DNA of 9,696 nt from an uncultured Clostridia bacterium. GTDB taxonomy: Bacteria; Bacillota; Clostridia; Christensenellales; Borkfalkiaceae. Positions 1 through 5,232 of this stretch are shown one piece after another. Within the stretch, counting starts at the first letter, position 1, and each line of letters starts with the position of its first letter. Made by a program: the position numbers and the translations under genes. Under the pieces are notes generated by a model. It saw only the letters and a list, made by a program, of their open reading frames with translations. It was not told the DNA's origin and made no database searches. The stretch is taken from the NCBI GenBank assembly GCA_947629735.1, contig CANREX010000051.1, positions 1-9,696 of the forward strand. Reading direction: 5' to 3'.

Positions 1-1
1 A

Positions 2-238
2 GAGATAAAATGCACGGGCTTGCGCCCCGGCGAAAAGCTTTACGAAGAGCGGCTGATGGACGAAGAGGGCATGCAGACGACGCCCAACGGACTTATCAGC
101 ATAGCCAACCCCATAGAGCTCGACGAGGACAACCTTTGGACTATGCTCGACAGCTTGTACGCCGCGGCTTATAAGGAGACGGACAAGATGAAACAGCTCG
201 TGTCCGAACTCGTCACAACCTACAAACCCCAGCTTTAA
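2..238 (+). CDS. CapD/FlaA1-type nucleotide-sugar 4,6-dehydratase, C-terminal end only (partial)
   Basis: The reading frame is open from base 2 and enters the window already in progress, so only the last 78 residues and the stop are present. The translation opens EIKCTGLRPGEKLYEERL and continues with a DEEG stretch and NGLISIANP. The TGLRPGEKLYEE signature followed by an acidic patch is characteristic of the C-terminal part of NAD(P)-dependent polysaccharide-biosynthesis proteins of the CapD/FlaA1/WbpM group. These are extended short-chain dehydrogenases that act as UDP-sugar 4,6-dehydratases or epimerases in capsule, O-antigen or glycoprotein glycan synthesis. The catalytic and NAD-binding parts lie upstream of the window, so the precise reaction and any N-terminal membrane domain cannot be judged. 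The TTG at 20 is an internal leucine codon, not a start. A hairpin terminator follows within about 75 bases, making this the last gene of its transcript. Confidence 0.82.
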   Translation, partial: EIKCTGLRPGEKLYEERLMDEEGMQTTPNGLISIANPIELDEDNLWTMLDSLYAAAYKETDKMKQLVSELVTTYKPQL

Positions 239-311
239 TTTGGGGAAATTTTATAATAATGTGAAGCATGCGCGGCAAAAATTTGAATGTTAAAATTTAA
301 AATAAAATGTA

Positions 312-343
312 AAAGAAGCGATATTTCCGGATATCGCTTTTTT
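312..343 (+). terminator. Rho-independent terminator after the CapD-like gene
   Basis: AAGCGATAT (316-324) pairs perfectly with ATATCGCTT (331-339) around the 6-base loop TTCCGG. A G-U pair and three A-T pairs extend the stem to 312/343, so the 3' arm runs into a TTTTTT tract (338-343). It sits between the CapD-like stop and the promoter region of spoIIID and should insulate the sporulation gene from upstream transcription. Confidence 0.82.
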
Positions 344-401
344 CATGTCTTTTTGCGTTCTTTTTAAATGTGCGGCGGCGCATATAAAAGGGCAAAACCC
401 G

Positions 402-431
402 TCATATACCGCCAAAAAGCGACATATAAAT
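402..431 (+). promoter_or_regulatory. Candidate sigma-E-type promoter of spoIIID
   Basis: TCATATA at 402-408 and CATATAAA at 423-430 are separated by 14 nt. From memory, the Bacillus subtilis sigma-E consensus is KMATAWW, 14-15 nt, CATACAHT. The first element fits at all seven positions and the second at six of eight. A start near 437 would leave a leader of about 26 nt containing the ribosome-binding site at 447-453. spoIIID is a sigma-E-dependent mother-cell gene in Bacillus, so the match is biologically sensible. The local A/T richness makes chance resemblance possible. Confidence 0.5.
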
Positions 432-446
432 ATATACTTCAATGCC

Positions 447-453
447 GAGGTGG
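447..453 (+). promoter_or_regulatory. Ribosome-binding site that fixes the spoIIID start
   Basis: GAGGTGG at 447-453 lies 9 nt before the ATG at 463. An in-frame ATG at 442 precedes this site and has no purine-rich sequence at a usable distance. The RBS therefore selects 463, which is also where the SpoIIID family's own N-terminus begins. Confidence 0.75.
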
Positions 454-462
454 GTAACGGGT

Positions 463-726
463 ATGCTTGATTATATATCGCAAAGGGTGATAAGGGAAGG
501 GGAATACATAACGCAGACATGCAGCACGGTTCGCGCCGCCGCCGCGCACTTCAACATCAGCAAATCAACCGTACATAAGGACGTGACGGAGAGGTTGAAG
601 GACATCGACGCCACGTTGTATGAAGATGTCAGAAGAGTGCTTGATATAAATCTTTCCGAGCGGCATATACGCGGCGGAATGGCGACAAAGAGCAAATTTG
701 CGGGCAAGCAGATAAAAATTTCATAA
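463..726 (+). CDS. spoIIID: Sporulation transcriptional regulator SpoIIID
   Basis: The 87-residue product is a small DNA-binding protein that, in endospore formers, switches mother-cell genes on and off after sigma-E activation and helps hand over to sigma-K. The sequence follows the family from end to end: MLDYISQRVIREGEYI at the N-terminus; a helix-turn-helix at about residues 23-44 with the hallmark NISKSTVHKDVTERL; a helical middle; then the basic RHIRGGMATKSKF segment and a Lys-rich tail, which in this family makes a second DNA contact. Length matches the usual 80-95 residues. The start at 463 is chosen over the in-frame ATG at 442 because of the RBS at 447-453 and the family N-terminus. 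A sigma-E-like promoter lies upstream. No hairpin follows the stop, but the next gene has its own sigma-A-like promoter. Its presence shows the organism belongs to a sporulating lineage. Confidence 0.95.
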   Translation: MLDYISQRVIREGEYITQTCSTVRAAAAHFNISKSTVHKDVTERLKDIDATLYEDVRRVLDINLSERHIRGGMATKSKFAGKQIKIS

Positions 727-755
727 TATTTACTGCGTAATTCGGGCGTTAAAAT

Positions 756-784
756 TTGAAAATAAGTTTTTGTTATGGTATACT
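756..784 (+). promoter_or_regulatory. Sigma-A-type extended -10 promoter of the activase/dehydratase-like unit
   Basis: TTGAAA at 756-761, a 17-nt spacer and TATACT at 779-784 form a near-consensus vegetative promoter, strengthened by TGG (776-778) directly before the -10 element (the extended -10 motif TGn). Transcription should start near 791, leaving a leader of about 36 nt. This makes the unit independent of spoIIID and implies expression in growing cells. Confidence 0.75.
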
Positions 785-788
785 GTAA

Positions 789-807
789 AAGGTGCAGTTT
801 GCACTTT
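789..807 (+). other. Short inverted repeat at the predicted transcription start
   Basis: GTGCA (792-796) and TGCAC (800-804) flank the triplet GTT. One G-T/U pair and two A-T pairs extend each arm to 8 nt. The element lies exactly at or just after the predicted start site, where either a repressor operator or a small 5'-end RNA hairpin would fit. I do not recognise the protein that might bind it. Confidence 0.4.
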
Positions 808-814
808 GACGAAC

Positions 815-819
815 AAGGG
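815..819 (+). promoter_or_regulatory. Ribosome-binding site that fixes the activase start
   Basis: AAGGG at 815-819 stands 7 nt before the ATG at 827. The frame is also open from a TTG at 770, but that codon lies inside the promoter, upstream of the predicted transcription start, so it cannot be used from this promoter. Confidence 0.7.
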
Positions 820-826
820 TATATTT

Positions 827-3757
827 ATGGCGAAACTTTTGGGAATAGACGTCGGCTCGACGACCGTAAAAGCAGTTGCGATCGACGAGGACGGCAAAAT
901 CTTATATAAATCATACGTCCGCCACTTCGCGATGGTGAAAGAGACCGTGCTGTCGGAGCTTGAAAAAGTGCAAAAAAGCTATCCCGGCAGGTACTGCGCG
1001 GCGATAACGGGCAGCGCGGGGCTCGGGCTTTCCCAGCGCAGCGGGCTCGCGTTTGTGCAGGAAGTGCAGGCGGCGTTCACGGCGATAAGGAAGTTTTATC
1101 CCGACGCAGACGCGGCGATAGAGCTTGGCGGCGAGGACGCAAAGATAATTTTCGTCACGGGCGGCACGGAACAGCGCATGAACGGCAGTTGCGCGGGTGG
1201 CACGGGCGCGTTTATCGACCAGATGGCGACCCTCCTCAACATAAGCGTCAGCGAGATGGACGAGCTGTCGTTAAAGGCGGAGAGGGTCTACCCGATAGCT
1301 TCGCGCTGCGGTGTTTTCGCTAAGTCTGACATCCAACCGCTTATCAACCAGGGTGCAAACAAGGCGGATATAGCCGCGTCGATATTCCAAGCGGTAGTCG
1401 ATCAAACCGTCTCGGGGCTTGCGCAGGGGCGCAGGATAAAGGGAAAAGTGCTGTTTTTGGGCGGACCTCTTCATTTCTTGCAGGGTTTGAAAAGGGCATT
1501 CAAGACGACTTTGAACCTCTCCGACGAAAACGCGGTGTTCCCCGACGACGCACCCTGCTTCATGGCGATAGGCGCGGCGCTTCACTCGACCGTCGCAAAG
1601 GAGAGCGACTTGACGGAAATCATCGAAGCCGTGCGCAATGCGAGCGGCAGCGATGAGATAATCACGGGCGAGCCGCTATTCGAAAGCAAGGAAGAATACA
1701 CGTCGTTCGTCGCTCGGCACAGGGCGACGGACTTGCAGTTCTGCGACATAGCTACATACGAAGGGGGCGCGTATCTCGGCATCGATAGCGGTTCGACTAC
1801 CACAAAACTCATTCTCATAACCCCCGATTGCCGAATACTCTATTCGCATTATCAGACAAATAACGGACAACCCCTCGACATAGTGATAGAGAGGCTGAAA
1901 GAAATTTTCACACTTTCGGGCGGCAGGATAAAGATACTCGGCAGCGCGGTCACGGGCTACGGCGAGGACTTGATAAAGGCGGCGATAAAAGCCGACTTCG
2001 GGATAGTTGAGACGGTGGCGCACTTCAAAGCCGCGCTTCACTTCAACCCCAAGGTAGATTTCATAATAGACATCGGCGGGCAGGACATAAAGTGCTTCAA
2101 GATAAAGAACGGCGCGATAGATTCCATAATGCTCAACGAAGCGTGTTCTTCGGGCTGCGGCTCTTTCATACAGACGTTCGCGCGCGCAATGGGAATGGAA
2201 ATAGATAAATTCTCGCAGTGCGGGCTGTACGCAAAGCACCCCGTCGAGCTGGGCTCGCGCTGTACGGTATTCATGAACAGCGCGGTCAAGCAGGCGCAGA
2301 AAGAGGGCGCGGGAGTGGACGACATCTCCGCGGGTCTCTCATCGTCGATAGTAAAAAACGCCATTTATAAGGTCATTCGCGCGGCGAGCGCGGACGAACT
2401 CGGCGAAAATATCGTAGTGCAGGGCGGCACTTTCTTAAACGACGCGGTGTTGCGCTCGTTTGAAAAGGAGACGGGCAAACACGTCATTCGCCCCGGGATA
2501 GCGGGGCTTATGGGCGCGTTCGGCGCGGCTCTGTACGCAAAGGAGAACGTAGAAGGTCAAAGCACCGTTCTGACGGAAAGCGAATTGCAGACCTTTTCAT
2601 ACACGTCAAAATCGAGCAACTGCCACGGCTGCACATCAAACTGCAACGTAAACTTCATAACCTTCGGCGACGGCAGAAGATACGTTTCGGGCAACAAGTG
2701 CGAGCGCGGCGCGGGGCTTCCGCCCGCTTCGGGCAAGCTGGATATTTACGCATACAAGCAAAGGCGGCTCTTGGAGTGCGTTAAGGGCGAAAAGGGAGCA
2801 AAGGGGAAAGTAGGACTTCCCTTGCAGCTCGTAATGTACGAACAGCTTCCCGTATGGGCGGGATTTTTCGAAAGTTTAGGCTTCGAAGTCGTCCTCAGCG
2901 ACAAGTCCAACCGCCAGCTGTATTTCCGCGGTCAGCACACCGTCGCAAGTGATACGGCTTGCTATCCCGCAAAGCTCACTCACGGGCATATAGAAAGTCT
3001 GCTCGACAAGGGAGTTGATTTCATATTCTTCCCCTGTGAAAGCTACAATTTGGACGAGCATTGCTCGGTAAATCACTATAATTGCCCCATCGTCGCGTAT
3101 TATTCTGAGCTTCTCAAAGCCAATAACGAGCGGCTTAACGACGAAAATTTCATAATGCCCTATCTCGATTTGAACGACAGAAAGAGCTCGACGGCAAAGC
3201 TCGTTGAAACGTTCAAACGCTATAAAATATCCAAACGGCAGATAGAAAAAGCGCTTGACGAGGGGTTTGCAAGGCTTGAAAGCTACCACGCCGACATAAG
3301 GAAAAAGGCGGAGGAAATTTTGAAGGAAGCGGGGGAAAGCGGCAAACAGACAGTCGTCCTTGCGGGCAGACCCTATCACCTCGACGCGGAAATAAATCAC
3401 GGCATAAACAAACTGTTGACATCGCTCGGGTTCGCGGTGCTGTCCGAGGACAGCATATTCGAAAAGGGCGATAAAGTAAAGGTAAACGTGCTCAACCAGT
3501 GGACGTATCACGCGCGGCTTTACAGGGCGGCGGACTTTGTGTGCAAGCACGACGACGTAAATTTGGTGCAGCTCGTCTCGTTCGGCTGCGGGCTCGACGC
3601 AATCACTACCGACGAAGTGCGCGCAATAATGGAAAAGAACGGTAAACTCTATACGCAGATAAAAATTGACGAAATAAACAATTTGGGCGTAGTCAAAATA
3701 AGGCTCAGGAGCATGCTCGCCGCCATAGAAGAAAAGGCTCGGCGGGCGGCAAAGTGA
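827..3757 (+). CDS. Tandem acyl-CoA dehydratase activase-related protein (two ASKHA ATPase domains plus DUF2229-type region)
   Basis: The 976-residue protein belongs to the family built on the activator of 2-hydroxyacyl-CoA dehydratase (HgdC), an ATPase that fires single low-potential electrons from a [4Fe-4S] cluster. Domain 1 (about residues 3-265) has GIDVGSTTVK at 6-15, ELGGEDAK, GSCAGGTG with Cys122, and RCGVF with Cys161. Domain 2 (about 315-580) repeats the plan: GIDSGSTTTK at 318-327, DIGGQDIK, EACSSGCG with Cys440, RCTVF with Cys479, and an IAGLMGAFGAAL end. A linker carries CHGCTSNC (Cys599, 602, 606) and GNKCERGAG (Cys625), a likely metal site. From about 662 (VGLPLQL) comes a DUF2229-like region with SDTACYPAKLTHGH (Cys712), FFPC (Cys737), Cys746 and Cys753. 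The C-terminal part has AGRPYH at 846-851 and SFGCGLD (Cys921). No signal peptide or membrane segment is seen, so it is cytoplasmic. The 423-residue partner gene follows 7 nt later. The substrate is unknown, and the family is often annotated only as activase-related. Confidence 0.88.
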   Translation: MAKLLGIDVGSTTVKAVAIDEDGKILYKSYVRHFAMVKETVLSELEKVQKSYPGRYCAAITGSAGLGLSQRSGLAFVQEVQAAFTAIRKFYPDADAAIELGGEDAKIIFVTGGTEQRMNGSCAGGTGAFIDQMATLLNISVSEMDELSLKAERVYPIASRCGVFAKSDIQPLINQGANKADIAASIFQAVVDQTVSGLAQGRRIKGKVLFLGGPLHFLQGLKRAFKTTLNLSDENAVFPDDAPCFMAIGAALHSTVAKESDLTEIIEAVRNASGSDEIITGEPLFESKEEYTSFVARHRATDLQFCDIATYEGGAYLGIDSGSTTTKLILITPDCRILYSHYQTNNGQPLDIVIERLKEIFTLSGGRIKILGSAVTGYGEDLIKAAIKADFGIVETVAHFKAALHFNPKVDFIIDIGGQDIKCFKIKNGAIDSIMLNEACSSGCGSFIQTFARAMGMEIDKFSQCGLYAKHPVELGSRCTVFMNSAVKQAQKEGAGVDDISAGLSSSIVKNAIYKVIRAASADELGENIVVQGGTFLNDAVLRSFEKETGKHVIRPGIAGLMGAFGAALYAKENVEGQSTVLTESELQTFSYTSKSSNCHGCTSNCNVNFITFGDGRRYVSGNKCERGAGLPPASGKLDIYAYKQRRLLECVKGEKGAKGKVGLPLQLVMYEQLPVWAGFFESLGFEVVLSDKSNRQLYFRGQHTVASDTACYPAKLTHGHIESLLDKGVDFIFFPCESYNLDEHCSVNHYNCPIVAYYSELLKANNERLNDENFIMPYLDLNDRKSSTAKLVETFKRYKISKRQIEKALDEGFARLESYHADIRKKAEEILKEAGESGKQTVVLAGRPYHLDAEINHGINKLLTSLGFAVLSEDSIFEKGDKVKVNVLNQWTYHARLYRAADFVCKHDDVNLVQLVSFGCGLDAITTDEVRAIMEKNGKLYTQIKIDEINNLGVVKIRLRSMLAAIEEKARRAAK

Positions 3758-3764
3758 AGCGACA

Positions 3765-5036
3765 ATGGAAGAAATAAAGAACACAACTGACTATTCCGAC
3801 AGCTATCCGCTCTGGAAAGACGAATATAAATTCACGCATAAGATACTCATTCCCGACATGCTTCCGTGGCATTTTGCCATAATCGAGGGGCTGTTGAAGC
3901 AGGAAGGGTACGACGTGGAAATCCTCAAAAACGATTCCCGCGCTGTGATTGACGAGGGGCTTAAACACGTCCACAACGACACGTGTTATCCCTGCCTTTG
4001 CGTCGTCGGGCAATATATAGACGCCTTGAAGAGCGGCAAGTATGACCTCGACAAAACCGCCGTACTCATTACGCAGTCGGGCGGCGGCTGTCGGGCTTCC
4101 AACTACATACCGCTAATCAGAAAGGCTTTGAAGGCGGAATTCCCCCAAGTACCCGTCATCTCGCTGAACTTTTCGGGGCTTGAAAAGTCGTCGTCTTTCA
4201 AACTCGGGTTGAAGCTCATGCTCAAACTCATTTACGCGATTTTTTACGGCGATACGCTCATGTGGTGCTACAACCAGACAAAGCCCTACGAACAGACGGT
4301 CGGCAGCGCGGACGCCGTGCGCGATATTTTGGTAAAGGAGATAACGGAAAGTTTCAAAACGCGCGCATATCGCTCGTTTTCCAAGATAAACAAGCGCATA
4401 ATCACGGCGTTTTACGCAGTCCGCAGGAACGACGAAAAGAAAGTTAAAGTAGGAATAGTGGGGGAAATTTACGTCAAATACGCCTATTTGGGCAATAACC
4501 ACCTCGAACAGTTCCTCTTATCCGAAAATTGCGAACCCGTCGTGCCCGCGCTCATGGACTTTGTGCTCTATTGCATTGTCAACAACATAAACGACGGCTA
4601 TTATTACGGCAGAAAAAACACGTTCTGGCGGGTGAACAAACTGCTGTATAAAATCGTCCATTCAATGCAGAAAAAGGTGATAAAACTGATAAATTCTTGC
4701 AGCGATTTCGAACCCATTCACGACTTCGAACACCTCAGAAAGTGCGCGGATAAGGTCATAAATCAGGGCGTGAAAATGGGGGAGGGCTGGCTCATTCCCG
4801 CGGAAATGGCGGCGCTTGCCGAAACGGGAGTGGGGAATATCGTCTGCGCCCAGCCTTTCGGCTGCCTGCCCAACCATATCGCGGGCAAGGGCGTTGTCCG
4901 CACGTTGAAGAGCTTTTACGAAAACGAGAATGTAGTGGCGGTTGACTACGACCCGTCCGCGACAAAGGTCAATCAGGAAAACCGCATTAAACTTATGCTC
5001 GCCACCGCGAGGGAGAACCTCGCCGCGGAGAAATAA
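3765..5036 (+). CDS. 2-hydroxyacyl-CoA dehydratase (HgdB)-family protein, function unassigned
   Basis: The 423-residue protein has the look of the dehydratase/double-cubane reductase superfamily that activase ATPases feed with electrons. Cysteines likely to hold an Fe-S cluster stand in NDTCYPCLC (Cys74, 77, 79), SGGGCRASNY (Cys109) and CAQPFGCLPNH (Cys361, Cys367). The end VAVDYDPSATKVNQENRIKLML is typical of the C-terminal module found in large activase-related proteins of clostridia, many of which (from memory) carry this part fused to the ATPases. Here it is a separate gene with its own ATG, 7 nt after the upstream stop and in another frame. The start has only a weak purine-rich stretch before it, so translational coupling to the upstream gene is likely. 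No transmembrane segment is evident. No CoA-transferase, second dehydratase subunit or ETF gene adjoins it, so calling it a true 2-hydroxyacyl-CoA dehydratase would be an over-reading. A non-CoA reductase is an equally good possibility. Confidence 0.82.
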   Translation: MEEIKNTTDYSDSYPLWKDEYKFTHKILIPDMLPWHFAIIEGLLKQEGYDVEILKNDSRAVIDEGLKHVHNDTCYPCLCVVGQYIDALKSGKYDLDKTAVLITQSGGGCRASNYIPLIRKALKAEFPQVPVISLNFSGLEKSSSFKLGLKLMLKLIYAIFYGDTLMWCYNQTKPYEQTVGSADAVRDILVKEITESFKTRAYRSFSKINKRIITAFYAVRRNDEKKVKVGIVGEIYVKYAYLGNNHLEQFLLSENCEPVVPALMDFVLYCIVNNINDGYYYGRKNTFWRVNKLLYKIVHSMQKKVIKLINSCSDFEPIHDFEHLRKCADKVINQGVKMGEGWLIPAEMAALAETGVGNIVCAQPFGCLPNHIAGKGVVRTLKSFYENENVVAVDYDPSATKVNQENRIKLMLATARENLAAEK

Positions 5037-5163
5037 AAATATCAACTTTATGCGTTGACTATTAAGCGGCGGACGGGTTGATGTAATCGGATACCGCAAA
5101 GGGATAAAAATCGCAAAAAAACAAAGAAAAGAGTTTTAAAATTTTATTTAAATTGAGCAATAT

Positions 5164-5202
5164 TTAAGCCCGCCCTGCGAAATTTTCGCAGGGCGGGCTT
5201 AA
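5164..5202. terminator. Strong bidirectional hairpin terminator between convergent genes
   Basis: AAGCCCGCCCTGCGA (5166-5180) is the exact reverse complement of TCGCAGGGCGGGCTT (5186-5200). Two further A-T pairs at each base give a 17-bp perfect stem with a 5-base loop. Both flanks are rich in T on the outgoing strand, so it can end the dehydratase-like transcript from the left and the tkt transcript from the right. The tkt stop codon is about 30 nt away. The 5037-5163 stretch to its left holds no gene that I can see. Confidence 0.9.
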
Positions 5203-5232
5203 TTTATTAACCTGAATTATTAACCGCTATTT

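Noticed and set aside
442..462. Upstream ATG start for spoIIID
   Set aside because: The RBS at 447-453 lies downstream of this ATG, and the added MPRWVTG is not part of the family N-terminus.
770..826. Upstream TTG start extending the activase by 19 residues
   Set aside because: The codon lies within the promoter spacer, before the predicted transcription start. The family N-terminus (MAKLLGIDVGSTT) and the RBS at 815-819 both favour 827.
3740..3770. Nonsense mutation or frameshift that broke a fused gene
   Set aside because: Both products look complete at the junction, and the second gene has its own ATG in another frame after a 7-nt gap. The arrangement reads as two working genes, although re-sequencing would settle it.
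2876..3784. A 302-codon open frame on the minus strand opposite the activase C-terminal region
   Set aside because: It is the antisense shadow of a conserved coding region, with no RBS and no recognisable motif.
827..5036. Canonical (R)-2-hydroxyglutaryl- or lactoyl-CoA dehydratase operon
   Set aside because: The activase is a tandem protein of 976 residues, not the roughly 260-residue HgdC. Only one separate dehydratase-like protein follows, and CoA-transferase and ETF genes are missing, so naming the genes hgdC/hgdB would mislead.
5041..5082. ATCAAC/GTTGAT inverted pair as a small structured RNA
   Set aside because: The arms are only 6 bp with a long, weakly paired interior. This is within what chance gives in A/T-rich spacer DNA.
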